A stretch of 64,000 nt of DNA from Zhongshania sp. R06B22 (GCF_040892595.1 NZ_JBFRYB010000001.1:496001-560000); one strand, 5' to 3'. Positions 7,952 to 16,336 are shown, counted from the stretch's first letter. The notes: generated by a model not told the origin, from the sequence alone. A program made the numbers and translations.

Positions 7952-8894
7952 CCTTCTGTTAGCATGCCTGCTTCTGCAGGCATGCTCATCCATCCCTTTA
8001 AACGACACCATCGGTTTACTGCCCAAACAACGGCAATTGTCGGTACCGTTCGTGCCTCAGCAAGCATTGTATTGTGGCCCAGCCGCACTCACCGAAATTG
8101 CGCGGTTCTGGGGCCTAGAGGCTGATCAGCAAACCCTCGCAAAGCAATTATTCATACCCGGTAAGAGCGGCTCTTTAGCGATTGAAATGCAAGCGGCATC
8201 GCGTCGTTTGGGCTTACTTCCCTACCCATTAGCTCGAAATTTGTCGGCAATACTCACCGAAGTAAATGCCGGTCATCCTGTATTAGTATTTCAAAACTTG
8301 GGTTTTTCCTGGTTGCCGCAATGGCATTACGCCGTGGTTGTCGGTTATGACCTAGATACCGAAGAGCTGCTGTTACATTCCGGTAGCCACGAAAATTACC
8401 GCCTGTCCTTTAAAACATTTATGGCGACATGGGCGCGGACTAGCCACTGGGCAAGGGTATTAACTGACAGTCGTCGGCTTCCTGCCACCGCCAAACCGGC
8501 GCAGTACATTGCGCTAGCATATGAGTTTGAGCAAGTTGGCGATGTTGAGCTTGCGCGCTCCTTTTACGCCCTGGCTGCTGAGCAATGGCCACACTCTAAA
8601 CCGGTGTTAACCGCGCTGGCGAATGTGGCCCTGACTCAGGGAGATACCAGCGCAGCGATAGATTCTTTTGGCCAGCTGCTGCTGACAAACTCAGATGATC
8701 CTGCCTTGTGGAATAACTATGCCTTCGCGCTATTGGCTAAAGGTTGTCGCGCTGAGGCCGTGTTAGCAATAGATGAGGCGGTGAGTCTTGCCGAAGATAA
8801 ATCCTCGTATCGGCAAAGCCGTGATGAAATTCTTGCGGCAAGCGCAAGCCCCAAGCAACAGTGCAGCGGTTTGGTGATGCCCAATAGTAACTAG
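7938..8894 (+). CDS. PA2778-family C39-like cysteine peptidase lipoprotein with TPR tail
   Basis: A 318-residue protein. A lipobox LLLQAC near residue 16 marks it as a lipoprotein. The peptidase domain has FVPQQALYCGPAAL with the candidate catalytic Cys, then WHYAVVVGYD with the His, followed by HSG as in C39 double-Gly-type peptidases. From about residue 185 onward there are TPR-like helices (ALAYEFEQVGDVELARSFY, ALANVALTQGDTSAAIDSF, WNNYAFALLAKGCRAEA). Its start overlaps the PA2779-type gene by 14 bases, which implies coupled translation. The pair probably acts together in the envelope; substrate unknown. Confidence 0.85.
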   Translation: MRLSSLLLACLLLQACSSIPLNDTIGLLPKQRQLSVPFVPQQALYCGPAALTEIARFWGLEADQQTLAKQLFIPGKSGSLAIEMQAASRRLGLLPYPLARNLSAILTEVNAGHPVLVFQNLGFSWLPQWHYAVVVGYDLDTEELLLHSGSHENYRLSFKTFMATWARTSHWARVLTDSRRLPATAKPAQYIALAYEFEQVGDVELARSFYALAAEQWPHSKPVLTALANVALTQGDTSAAIDSFGQLLLTNSDDPALWNNYAFALLAKGCRAEAVLAIDEAVSLAEDKSSYRQSRDEILAASASPKQQCSGLVMPNSN

Positions 8895-8985
8895 TTAAGA
8901 GGTACATTGAGTAAGTAGGTGCTGTGCCTCAAGCTTTTCTGGCTCAACCGCAAGGAAAGTTGACACACTCACGATTATGAAATTT
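8890..8985 (-). repeat. Possible degenerate attC end of the cassette array
   Basis: After the stop of the 8990-9319 gene (reading the minus strand) comes CATAATCG, resembling the CATAACG start of the attC site at 10347-10436. GTTACTA lies close to the other end. No convincing GTTRRRY arm pair is present, so this is the weakest of the proposed sites. Confidence 0.25.
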
Positions 8986-8989
8986 TCTT

Positions 8990-9319
8990 CTATCTCTGTT
9001 CTTGTTTTTTTAGTAATTCTTTTCTTGCGACTTCCATCATTACTAGTACTTCGCAAGGTGGAAACTGCTCTAGTAATGAAAGTGTACGGTAGCTTGTCCA
9101 CTCAGCAACCGGATCAAATTTATCTTTCTTTTTAAAGTTTAACTCCTTAAGGCCGACTAAGCATTTACCATGCATTTTAAATGCATCAACTTCTTTTACT
9201 GACAATGCGACACCTGGGTTATTTGTTGATATTTTCTCATACGTAAATTCATTTGCATTTGCATTTGCATTTGCTTGAAATGAAAGTACTAATATTATTA
9301 AAAGTAGAATTGATCTCAT
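8990..9319 (-). CDS. Small exported protein, cassette-like
   Basis: A 109-residue protein of unknown function. The start ATG at 9319 has AAGGG seven bases upstream; a longer ORF extends 29 codons further but would cover an attC-like site. Residues 1-15 are a hydrophobic signal sequence; the cleavage zone is the dipeptide run ANANANAN, coded by a perfect four-copy hexanucleotide repeat. The mature part has two Cys (KCLVGLK and PPCEVLVM), perhaps a disulfide, and ends in a Lys/Gln/Arg-rich helix. It is the last ORF of a four-gene same-strand array with attC-like spacers. Confidence 0.65.
   Translation of the reverse strand: MRSILLLIILVLSFQANANANANEFTYEKISTNNPGVALSVKEVDAFKMHGKCLVGLKELNFKKKDKFDPVAEWTSYRTLSLLEQFPPCEVLVMMEVARKELLKKQEQR
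9251..9274. repeat. Hexanucleotide microsatellite (ATTTGC)x4
   Basis: Four perfect tandem copies of ATTTGC, read on the minus strand as GCAAAT and coding Ala-Asn each time. They lie exactly at the predicted signal peptide cleavage zone of the 8990-9319 protein. Gain or loss of one unit would add or remove one AN dipeptide without shifting the frame. Confidence 0.9.
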
Positions 9320-9329
9320 CTTATACCCT

Positions 9330-9437
9330 TTTGGTATAAAGTTTTGGCAAGCGGCTGTCGCGCGCAGTGATGCAAGTTCAAAGCACGGTTTAGGCTGTCC
9401 AGCCACGAAGAGGCTATGGTTGATAAACTTGTTCTAT
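9330..9437 (-). repeat. attC-like site, degenerate
   Basis: On the minus strand, AGAACAAG just after the CDGSH gene stop and ACTTTATACC near 9330 are in the places of the attC R'' and R' arms. The segment GGCTGGACAGCC at about 9392-9403 nearly matches GGGCTGGACAGC in the better attC site at 10347-10436, which supports common origin. The GTT core of the R' arm is changed, so it may no longer recombine. Confidence 0.5.
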
Positions 9438-9671
9438 TTATTTATGGCTGCCATCGCACATGGGTTTCGACGCAGTGCCTTTACAACCGCAAAAGAAAAC
9501 CTTTTTTGATTCTTTGGCCTCATACTTTACTGGCGTGAAATCGCTACCCTTATGAGAGCCGTCGCAAAACGGTTGTGATTTGCTTTCACCACATGCGCAC
9601 CAGAAATATGATTTCCCGGATTCTACGTCCACTGCATAAGGTGTATCAGATACTCTTTTTGGATTGCTCAT
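9438..9671 (-). CDS. CDGSH iron-sulfur domain protein
   Basis: A 77-residue protein with two CDGSH zinc-finger-type 2Fe-2S motifs: CACGESKSQPFCDGSH and CGCKGTASKPMCDGSH. Each supplies three Cys and one His to a 2Fe-2S cluster, as in mitoNEET-related proteins; tandem forms are common in bacteria. It probably works in electron transfer or iron-sulfur/redox sensing in the cytosol. The ATG has AGGAGA eight bases upstream. It lies between two attC-like sites on the same strand as its neighbours, so it is a likely gene-cassette cargo. Confidence 0.9.
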   Translation of the reverse strand: MSNPKRVSDTPYAVDVESGKSYFWCACGESKSQPFCDGSHKGSDFTPVKYEAKESKKVFFCGCKGTASKPMCDGSHK

Positions 9672-9700
9672 TTCTATGTCTCCTTAGGTGATTTTGAAAA

Positions 9701-9767
9701 TATAGCGCTGCGCTCTGGGCAAGTTTCGAGCGCAGTGAACTTGTCCGACAACAAGCGCTTGTTATGA
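9701..9767 (-). repeat. attC-like site, degenerate R' arm
   Basis: On the minus strand it begins CATAACAAGCGC (R'' side), very like known attC starts, at the stop of the 9762-10331 gene. An inner stem pairs ACAAGTT with AACTTG around 9720-9745. The far end reads AGCGCTATA where GCGTTAT would be expected, so the normally invariant GTT is GCT. About 67 bases long. Confidence 0.6.
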
Positions 9768-10331
9768 ATTTTCAATAAAGTTTTCCAGCGCCCTTTCAAA
9801 CTCTTTTGTTTCATCAAGCGTGAGAAATGTAACCCAAAATACGGGAAATAGTACCAAGTGATTGAAAGAAACATTGTCGATTGAATATTTGTGACTTGCA
9901 CTATTTTCGAGGTTCCTAAAAGTGTAGGTGTATTCATTTGGGCGAGTACCCCAGCTTGGGATTAAGCCAAACGAAAGGCCAGTTAACCACTCTTGACTAA
10001 GCGCACTATGATACGGGGATATTTTAACGTTGATAATGAAGTTTGCATGTTCCTTAGCTGATACTTGATTTGAGGAGCAAGGTACAGAACTGAAAACGTT
10101 TTCTATACTGTTGATATATTTTGACTCTGCTTTTTCAGCCCACTCAGCCCTTTCATTTGTTCCGGTGGTACGCTGCCTCATCTCAGCACTTATTTCTAAG
10201 AAGTACTCTATATTGCACTTTCCTTTGCTAAGGCTTGTCTCAGGTGAATTTAACTCATCATCAGTTTTATAGTACGCAACAGTGCATCCTTGAAGGATTA
10301 AGATTATTGACAGAAGTACGGTTAATCGCAC
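9762..10331 (-). CDS. Predicted lipoprotein of unknown function, cassette-like
   Basis: A 189-residue protein starting with GTG at 10331, preceded by GGAGAG four bases away. Residues 1-16 form a lipoprotein signal with lipobox ILQGC. Two further Cys (KCNIEYF and VPCSSN) may pair. The mature chain shows no motif I recognise; a hydrophobic stretch HLVLFPVFWVTFLTL near the C-terminus and an internal GLSFGLIPSWG could touch the membrane. Such small lipoproteins are frequent cargo in chromosomal cassette arrays. It lies between attC-like sites and has no promoter-sized gap of its own. Confidence 0.7.
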   Translation of the reverse strand: MRLTVLLSIILILQGCTVAYYKTDDELNSPETSLSKGKCNIEYFLEISAEMRQRTTGTNERAEWAEKAESKYINSIENVFSSVPCSSNQVSAKEHANFIINVKISPYHSALSQEWLTGLSFGLIPSWGTRPNEYTYTFRNLENSASHKYSIDNVSFNHLVLFPVFWVTFLTLDETKEFERALENFIENS

Positions 10332-10346
10332 ATTACTCTCCTGAGC

Positions 10347-10436
10347 TCATAACGCCTGCACCACAGGCCGCGTTGTGGCGAAGCCACGCTTTTAGCTGTC
10401 CAGCCCGAAGGGCGATTGTGCCTGCACTTGTTATGT
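10347..10436 (-). repeat. attC site (best conserved copy)
   Basis: On the minus strand it starts CATAACAAG and ends GCGTTATG about 87 bases later, matching the inverted R''/R' arms of attC sites with the GTT crossover present. TGCA and CAC blocks inside both arms pair. Two small hairpins with GAA loops lie in the centre: GTGGC/GCCAC at 10375-10387 and GCCC/GGGC at 10403-10413. The stop codon of the DUF4145 gene (10431-10433) lies inside the site, as is common for cassettes. Confidence 0.72.
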
Positions 10437-11168
10437 GCCATCTCGTTGCTTAATGTGATCTTGCGTTTCAGCTGGTATTAAGTCAGCGTAAAGATTTTCC
10501 AATTCTCTTGGCTTAGTAATTAGTTCTTCAGCGATAAAGTTTAATATGCCAAATAACTTTTGAGCTACTTCGGTATTATCTTCTAAATCTATTTGCCCGG
10601 GGTGAACCGCGTTATTACCGATAACCCTAAGCAGATCCAGTGCTTGCTGAATTTTTGGGCTCATACCTTCAGAAACCAGGGCTTTTATATCGTTGTTAAT
10701 ATTTTTACCGCTTTGTCCAACTTGCTCCAGTAGTTTTTGAAGAGCAAGCCGCAAAAGAGCTGTAGACCCTTTTGGCGAGTCGATAAGAATCGATGAGGCC
10801 TCGAGATAAAGTTCCTGAATGTCTTCGTTTAGGTCAGAGTTTGGAGGTGGCAATGTCGTTTTCTTAGGGTAAACAATATCTCTTGACACCCACAATGTGA
10901 AATCACTACAGGAGGAGCATGTGGCTACCGAAAACCCATCAGGAACAAGCCTATTAAAATTACTTTTGAAATTATGATCAATATTTTTTAAAAACTTGAC
11001 GATATTATCTTGTGAATAATCAGGGATTGTAGATCTGTAATTTAGATAGAGATGACTAAGAATTCCCGAAGCTTTCTCGCTTGCATTATTCGCAGTAAAC
11101 CATTCTTGTGTCGCAACCGTATTACAGTGAGGGCACTGAAATTTATTACTTCCATACTCAGGTATCAT
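10431..11168 (-). CDS. DUF4145-domain protein with zinc-finger-like Cys pairs
   Basis: A 245-residue protein. The start chosen is the ATG at 11168, with GGAG six bases upstream; an ATG at 11195 is also in frame but sits in an attC-like end and lacks a ribosome site. CPHC at the N-terminus and CSSC in the middle probably hold one zinc ion. The C-terminal half is the DUF4145 helical domain (LEASSILIDSPKGSTALLRL, ALDLLRVIGNNAVHPGQI). DUF4145 occurs alone or fused to nucleases and helicases, often in defence or mobile contexts; its activity is not established. First ORF of the cassette-like array. Confidence 0.8.
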   Translation of the reverse strand: MIPEYGSNKFQCPHCNTVATQEWFTANNASEKASGILSHLYLNYRSTIPDYSQDNIVKFLKNIDHNFKSNFNRLVPDGFSVATCSSCSDFTLWVSRDIVYPKKTTLPPPNSDLNEDIQELYLEASSILIDSPKGSTALLRLALQKLLEQVGQSGKNINNDIKALVSEGMSPKIQQALDLLRVIGNNAVHPGQIDLEDNTEVAQKLFGILNFIAEELITKPRELENLYADLIPAETQDHIKQRDGT

Positions 11169-11192
11169 TAATTGCTCCGAAAGATGATTACA

Positions 11193-11212
11193 CATAACAG
11201 CTAGTTATAGAG
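11193..11212 (-). repeat. Short attC-like or attI-like junction
   Basis: On the minus strand this reads CTATAACTAGCTGTTATGTG: an R''-like ATAAC and an R'-like GTTATG separated by only five bases. It could be the fused remnant of a collapsed attC site or the end of an upstream recombination site at the head of the array. Confidence 0.4.
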
Positions 11213-11631
11213 ACTCGCGCTCCTTATCACTTTAGCCCCCTTATCAACGTAGCGGCTTCAGTATGGTTTAAAAAATATTAGGGAATTCAATGAGATGGCG
11301 GCTTTGTTATTAGCGCGTGCCGGTAAAGCGAAGACTAACTCCCTATATTTCTGTCTGACATTCCTTTCCCCTGATCATATCGATTTTTATGTTAATTACA
11401 ATGAGTTAAGTAATTCGTCAGGGAGATAGTGGGAGGGGCGCTACTGTTCACATCCATTGACGGAGCGGAATTAGCAAATATACGGGATATTTAAGCAGCG
11501 CCATGCGTTGCGGGAAAGGCTTGCTGATCAGAAAAAACAGCGACTGAAGGCTAGGGTTACGGTACGAGCAAGTTAGCAGATAAATCTGCGCTTTTGTTTA
11601 AGCCCTTGCTAGTACCGCCCCTTTTTAGATT
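11213..11631. other. Gene-free stretch between the cassette array and tex
   Basis: About 420 bases with no convincing gene, no integrase and no clear hairpin. On the plus strand, 11480-11580 stays open in one frame and would code a basic, charged helix-like fragment (HALRERLADQKKQRLKAR). This may be a gene remnant, but there is no start or ribosome site. Confidence 0.4.
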
Positions 11632-13950
11632 TTATAGCCTACCGTTTTTGTTTTGCTTAGCCTGAGCGAACAGGGCGGCCATGGTTGAGTTTGCGTCTTT
11701 TTTCGGTGGCGCTTGCTTGGCGGCAGCTGGGGCTCTGCGGCTTCCGCGACGATCACCGCCGTTGTTGCTAGCCTCTTGATCGCTGGCTTTGTCATCAAGG
11801 CGCATAGAGAGGGCAATGCGCTTGCGCTGGGCATCCACCTCCATCACTTTCACTTTGACAATGTCGCCGGCTTTAACCACGGTGTGCGGATCTTTAACAA
11901 ATTGATTTGCCAGCGCAGAGATGTGCACCAAGCCGTCTTGATGGACACCAATATCTACAAACGCCCCAAAGTTGGTGACGTTGGTCACTACACCTTCCAA
12001 AATCATGTCGGCTTCGAGATCGGACATCTTTTCGATGCCGTCTTTAAAGGTCGCGGTCTTAAAGTCGGGTCGCGGATCGCGGCCAGGTTTGTCGAGCTCG
12101 GCAACAATGTCGGTAATGGTGGGAATACCAAAGCGCTCGTCGGCATACTCGCTAGGTTTGACGCTCTTCAAGAAAGCGCTGTCACCGATAACGTCGTTGA
12201 CCGCGCGACCACAGCGCTTAACGATTTTTTCGACCACGCTATAGGATTCTGGATGCACGGCAGAGCCGTCCAGTGGATTGTCGCCGCCCATAACGCGCAG
12301 GAACCCGGCAGCTTGCTCAAAGGTTTTAGCGCCAAAGCGGCTAACTTCCATTAATTGCGCGCGGTTTTTAAACGCACCGTGTTGGTCGCGATAATCAACA
12401 ATATTGGCTGAAATGCTTTGATTAAGCCCCGACACCCGAGCCAGCAGGGCCGGCGATGCGGTATTTACATCAACCCCCACGGCATTTACGCAGTCTTCAA
12501 CCACGGTTTCTAAGGTGCGTGATAAGGCGGTCTGAGATACATCGTGTTGGTATTGACCAACGCCGATGGATTTCGGGTCTATTTTCACCAGTTCTGCGAG
12601 CGGATCTTGGAGGCGGCGGGCGATGGAAATAGCGCCGCGAATGGTGACGTCGAGGTTTGGAAATTCCCGTGCTGCGTATTCTGAGGCCGAGTAAATAGAT
12701 GCGCCAGACTCGTTTACCATTACGCTGGTGCAGCCGAGCTCAGGGTGTGCGGACAGCAGGTCTTTTACAAAGCGCTCAGTTTCCCGGCTTGCGGTGCCGT
12801 TGCCAATAGCAATCAAGACCACATTGTGCTTTTTAATCATCGCCAGCAGAATGGCCGCAGATTCGGCTATCTTGTTTTGTGGCGGGGTTGGATAGATGGC
12901 GCAGTGATCCAATACTTTGCCGGTGGCGTCGATGGCGGCGACTTTTACACCGGTACGCATGCCGGGGTCGAGGCCTATGGTCGCGCGTTGACCGGCGGGG
13001 GCGGCCAATAGTAAATCCTTGAGATTGCGGGCAAAAACATCGATCGCGGCGGTATCGGCGAGCTCGCGTAACTGTCCGAGGAGGTCGGTCTCTAGGTGAG
13101 TGTAGAGTTTGATGCGCCAGGTCCAGCGTATGACTTCTTTCAGCCAGGTGTCGGCAGGACGGCCTTCATCGACGACATTCCAGTGCTTGGCGACCATGAT
13201 TTCGCAGGGGTGAACACTACCTTCGTCTTCACTAAATTTAATCGCCAGGCTCAGAATGCCTTCGTTGCGGCCGCGGAACATAGCCAGTGCGCGATGCGAT
13301 GGCGTGGTTTTCAAGGCTTCGCTGTGGGCGAAATAGTCGCGAAATTTCTCGCCTTCGTTTTCTTTACCGGTCATAACCGTGCTGCACAGCAGGCCTTCAT
13401 TCCACAGGAAGTTACGCAGCGTGGCGAGAAGATCGGCATTCTCGCTGAGGCGCTCCATGAGAATGTACTTGGCGCCGTCTAGCGCGGCCTTTACATCAGC
13501 AACACCCAATTCGGCATTGATATAGTCTAGGGCCAGGGTTGCAGGATCTTGGCTGGGGTCGCTAAATAAGGTGTCCGCCAGCGGCTGTAAGCCCGCTTCT
13601 ATGGCAATTTGGCCCTTGGTGCGGCGCCTAGGCTTATAGGGGAGGTAGAGGTCTTCTAGGCGGTTTTTAGTGTCTGCGCTGAGAATGTCGCGCTCTAATT
13701 CAGGCGTGAGCTTTTCCTGCTCGCGGATGCTCTTAAGAATACTCTCCCGACGATCTTCCAATTCCCGCAGATAGCCTAGCCGTGTTTCCAGATCCCGCAT
13801 TTGAGTGTCATCCAGACCGCCGGTGACTTCTTTGCGGTAGCGGGAGATGAAGGGAACGGTGGCGCCCTCATCTAGCAATGTGACGGCGGCGCTAACTTGG
13901 GCTTCTTTGACACCTAGTTCTTGGGCGATGCGGTTGGGGATGGAATTCAT
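11632..13950 (-). CDS. tex: Transcription accessory protein Tex
   Basis: A 772-residue RNA-binding protein of the Tex/YhgF family. In order: N-terminal helical and HTH-like region; YqgF/RNase H-like domain around [18 protein letters not shown]; helix-hairpin-helix segment ([18 protein letters not shown], and the [13 protein letters not shown]-like part); and a C-terminal S1 domain ([26 protein letters not shown]). A Lys/Ala/Arg-rich disordered tail ends the chain. It binds nucleic acid and affects transcription; in several bacteria it is needed for toxin expression or stress tolerance. Length is normal. Monocistronic by spacing. Confidence 0.97.
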   Translation of the reverse strand: MNSIPNRIAQELGVKEAQVSAAVTLLDEGATVPFISRYRKEVTGGLDDTQMRDLETRLGYLRELEDRRESILKSIREQEKLTPELERDILSADTKNRLEDLYLPYKPRRRTKGQIAIEAGLQPLADTLFSDPSQDPATLALDYINAELGVADVKAALDGAKYILMERLSENADLLATLRNFLWNEGLLCSTVMTGKENEGEKFRDYFAHSEALKTTPSHRALAMFRGRNEGILSLAIKFSEDEGSVHPCEIMVAKHWNVVDEGRPADTWLKEVIRWTWRIKLYTHLETDLLGQLRELADTAAIDVFARNLKDLLLAAPAGQRATIGLDPGMRTGVKVAAIDATGKVLDHCAIYPTPPQNKIAESAAILLAMIKKHNVVLIAIGNGTASRETERFVKDLLSAHPELGCTSVMVNESGASIYSASEYAAREFPNLDVTIRGAISIARRLQDPLAELVKIDPKSIGVGQYQHDVSQTALSRTLETVVEDCVNAVGVDVNTASPALLARVSGLNQSISANIVDYRDQHGAFKNRAQLMEVSRFGAKTFEQAAGFLRVMGGDNPLDGSAVHPESYSVVEKIVKRCGRAVNDVIGDSAFLKSVKPSEYADERFGIPTITDIVAELDKPGRDPRPDFKTATFKDGIEKMSDLEADMILEGVVTNVTNFGAFVDIGVHQDGLVHISALANQFVKDPHTVVKAGDIVKVKVMEVDAQRKRIALSMRLDDKASDQEASNNGGDRRGSRRAPAAAKQAPPKKDANSTMAALFAQAKQNKNGRL

Positions 13951-14029
13951 AGGTCTTCTTTGTCCGGTTTCAGAAGCCGGACATTATGCAAAAACTATCG
14001 GTTTGGTGCGAGCCTTTGATTAGCCTGAT

Positions 14030-14674
14030 TTAGGCCGGATCTGACATCGCTAGGGCGTCGAACAGCGCGCAGCATTCGTCATAGAAGTAGCGATACTCTG
14101 GACGCAGGTGCTGAGACACCAGTGACATCACTTGGAACACGCCTTGGTGAATCATTATTTCGTTACTGGTATTGCGTTCGCGGAGCTGGTTGTAGTTTAG
14201 CCAGAAGGTGAGTGACATGGCGACGTTGTCGCAGAGTCGTTCAAGCATGGTATCGTCGAGATCGATAATGTTCTGGCTTCGCAATTCTAATCCAACCGCG
14301 CGAACCGCCTGTACTTTTAGCTCTAGTAACTTCGAGAACCTTTTAGCAATGTGCGGATAGCGCTGCAGAATATCGTTGAGATTACGGTATAGATAGCGAT
14401 GATTAAATATGTGTTCAAACACAATGTATAAATAGAACCAGGCGTCTTTGGCGCCCAAGCTCTTTTCGATGGGCGCTTTTAAAATATCGATGAGTTCAAC
14501 TTCATACGCGGCGAACAATTCTTGAATGATCTCCTCTTTACCGTGGAAGTGGTAATAAAGGTTGCCGGGGCTGATGTCCAAATCGTTGGCAATATCGACG
14601 GTCGTGACCGTGGGCTCACCTTCCGCGTTGAATAAGCTTAGGCTGCTTAATAATATTTTGTCGCGGGTTTTCAT
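14030..14674 (-). CDS. phaD: TetR-family regulator, PhaD-like
   Basis: A 214-residue repressor/activator starting MKTRDKILLSSLSLFNAEGE. The HTH DIANDLDISPGNLYYHFHGKEE closely follows the Pseudomonas PhaD pattern (from memory). PhaD there controls polyhydroxyalkanoate genes including the phasins phaI/phaF. Here it lies 195 bases from two phasin genes on the same strand. The ORF extends 42 codons further upstream, but that part would run through a strong terminator hairpin at 14788-14828, so the shorter start is preferred. No PHA synthase or depolymerase gene is in the window. The ligand is probably an acyl-CoA (family inference). Confidence 0.8.
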   Translation of the reverse strand: MKTRDKILLSSLSLFNAEGEPTVTTVDIANDLDISPGNLYYHFHGKEEIIQELFAAYEVELIDILKAPIEKSLGAKDAWFYLYIVFEHIFNHRYLYRNLNDILQRYPHIAKRFSKLLELKVQAVRAVGLELRSQNIIDLDDTMLERLCDNVAMSLTFWLNYNQLRERNTSNEIMIHQGVFQVMSLVSQHLRPEYRYFYDECCALFDALAMSDPA

Positions 14675-14785
14675 TGGTGTAGCAAACCTCTTGTGATCGA
14701 GGCCACAAGGTGCCATGAAGCGAAGGTGGTGTCTAGGTTTGTGATATTTATGGTTAAGCTGTGGGACAGAAAAACCGTAGCGCAA

Positions 14786-14830
14786 ATAAAATAGCCCCAC
14801 GCCAAGAGTATTGACGTGGGGCTATTTTTC
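14786..14830. terminator. Strong bidirectional terminator downstream of the first phasin
   Basis: AAAATAGCCCCACG and CGTGGGGCTATTTT form a perfect long stem around a 12-base loop, ending in T-runs on both strands. It lies after the 14869-15354 phasin stop and before the PhaD-like gene. Confidence 0.9.
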
Positions 14831-14868
14831 GCCTTCAAACGGCCGCATTAGCGACCGCATCAATGGCC

Positions 14869-15354
14869 TTACTCGGCTTTAGCAGCTGCTTTTTTTGCAG
14901 GCGCTTTGCGAGCAGCTTTAGGCGCAGCGGTTTTGGCAGCAGCAGGTGCTTTAGCAGCTGCTGGCTTAGTCGCTTTGCTTAAGGCATCAACTTTCTTGCT
15001 TAAGGCGTCCAGTTTCTTTTCTAAGCGCTGCATGTCGTCTGCGCTAGCACTGTGACCGAAGCCAAGGCTGGCGCGCATTTTACTGATGCGCTCTTCAATT
15101 GAAACGGTTTTACCAATGCTAGTCACTTCACCCAGTTTTTCGCGAGCTTGGTTTTCAAGACGACTGCCTTTGTCTACCAAGTCAGTAAACAGGCGAGGGG
15201 TCTCTTTGCTGGCTTTTTCGTAACGGTCATGGGCTTCATCATAAGCTCGGCCGTAAGCGCCAAGACCGGCAAGCCAAATGCTCTTCGCCAGTTCACTTGC
15301 CTGATTGGTGACATCTTTAAGATCTTGCAGGCTTTTTTTGCTGTCTTTGCTCAT
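14869..15354 (-). CDS. Phasin with histone H1-like tail (PhaF-like)
   Basis: A 161-residue phasin. Start is the ATG at 15354 with GGAGA five bases upstream; an ATG four codons earlier overlaps that site. The N-terminal ELAKSIWLAGLGAYGRAYDEA is the phasin granule-binding helix. A coiled-coil heptad segment (DDMQRLEKKLDALSKKVDAL) follows. The last 30 residues are Ala/Lys/Pro repeats like histone H1 or PhaF, which bind DNA and help share granules between daughter cells. It coats PHA granules. It probably forms a pair with the second phasin, 184 bases upstream and separated by a terminator. Confidence 0.9.
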   Translation of the reverse strand: MSKDSKKSLQDLKDVTNQASELAKSIWLAGLGAYGRAYDEAHDRYEKASKETPRLFTDLVDKGSRLENQAREKLGEVTSIGKTVSIEERISKMRASLGFGHSASADDMQRLEKKLDALSKKVDALSKATKPAAAKAPAAAKTAAPKAARKAPAKKAAAKAE

Positions 15355-15445
15355 GGTGTTCTCCATTGCAAACGGGTCACAGCTTAGACGGCTAGATAAG
15401 TTTATTTATAAAACCAATCTACCATTTTCTTGCTATGACCGAATA

Positions 15446-15480
15446 AGAAAAAAGCACGATCGCCAAGTGGCGCATCGTGC
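15446..15480 (-). terminator. Intrinsic terminator downstream of the second phasin
   Basis: On the minus strand GCACGAT...ATCGTGC (with inner GCGCC/GGCG) forms a hairpin followed by TTTTTTCTT. A further 7-bp hairpin GGTACCT/AGGTACC at 15513-15531 lies between it and the phasin stop. The terminator suggests separate transcripts for the two phasins. Confidence 0.85.
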
Positions 15481-15537
15481 AAAAGCATAGGTGAGATACA
15501 GACCTAGGACTTGGTACCTAAAGTAGGTACCGAATGC

Positions 15538-16014
15538 TTACGATGCGCTGACTTCTGCAGTAGCTTCAGTCGCTTCAGTTTTGCTGCCCGAAACTTTGCC
15601 TTTTACTTTATCAAAGCTTTCACGCAGAGTTTTCATCTGGCCTTCAACAGCGGCGTTGCTTTCGCTTTTCAGCTCTTCAAACTTAGCGATAGCCTGTGCC
15701 TTGGTGTCGTTAAACTTAGTCACAACTTGTGACTTGCTGCTTTCAATTTTACCAGTCAGTTCAGTTTTGCTTTCTTCAAACTTGGATACAGTGCTGCTTT
15801 GAACTTTCTCGCCGCGCGCTATCAAGCTGTCGAATAATTCGTTGCGCTTGCTGTAAGTATCTTTAACTTTACCTTCAGTTTCTTTAAGCTTGGCTTCAGT
15901 TTGCTTAAGCAAGTCTTGGCTTTGTTCAAATACTTTGCCGGCTAGACCAAGGTTGGCTAGGAATAAGTCTTTGGCTAGCGTGTTAGTTTTTTCGATTTTA
16001 GTTGCTTCAGTCAT
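15538..16014 (-). CDS. Phasin-family protein (PhaI-like)
   Basis: A 158-residue, almost wholly helical protein. The N-terminal TLAKDLFLANLGLAGKVFEQSQDL is the phasin-type amphipathic helix. A long Lys/Glu/Ser-rich region follows with repeated FEESK, FNDTKAQ and FEELKSES units, which looks like a long coiled coil. It lacks the Ala/Lys tail of its neighbour. Likely a PHA granule surface protein. It has its own upstream region, shared divergently with the alpha/beta hydrolase. Confidence 0.85.
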   Translation of the reverse strand: MTEATKIEKTNTLAKDLFLANLGLAGKVFEQSQDLLKQTEAKLKETEGKVKDTYSKRNELFDSLIARGEKVQSSTVSKFEESKTELTGKIESSKSQVVTKFNDTKAQAIAKFEELKSESNAAVEGQMKTLRESFDKVKGKVSGSKTEATEATAEVSAS

Positions 16015-16336
16015 GTTGGTGTCCTCAATAAAAATTAGTGGGCTTATGGTGGGCCCGGTTCAGCCGAGAACTGCATAACCTCGCTGATTGGAAGTAAGGT
16101 TACGGATAAAAATTAGAAACTGCATACTAAAATCAAATTTTGTCCTGCGATGCCCCGTCTTCTTCTAGTCAGCAGGTATTAATATTTGTGATTACTCAGT
16201 AAATCCCGATTGCACCCTAGGCATTATTACGGTTATATAACTGTCACTATTTTGTGTAGCTTAATGTCAGAGGTTCTACCTTGCCGATGTTAAGCGCGCT
16301 GCACCCAGCGCCGGTTTGATAGTTCGAGAGGGTAAT
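16015..16336. promoter_or_regulatory. Divergent upstream region of phasin and hydrolase genes
   Basis: 322 bases between divergent starts; AT-rich in the middle. It must hold promoters for both genes, but I could not fix -35/-10 boxes or a PhaD operator with confidence. No small gene seen. Confidence 0.4.

Noticed and set aside
8895-9101. 68-codon ORF overlapping the small exported gene end
   Set aside because: Different frame from the exported protein, which has a signal peptide and ribosome site.
11713-12354. 213-codon plus-strand ORF opposite tex
   Set aside because: It is fully antisense to the strongly supported tex gene; no ribosome site or family pattern.
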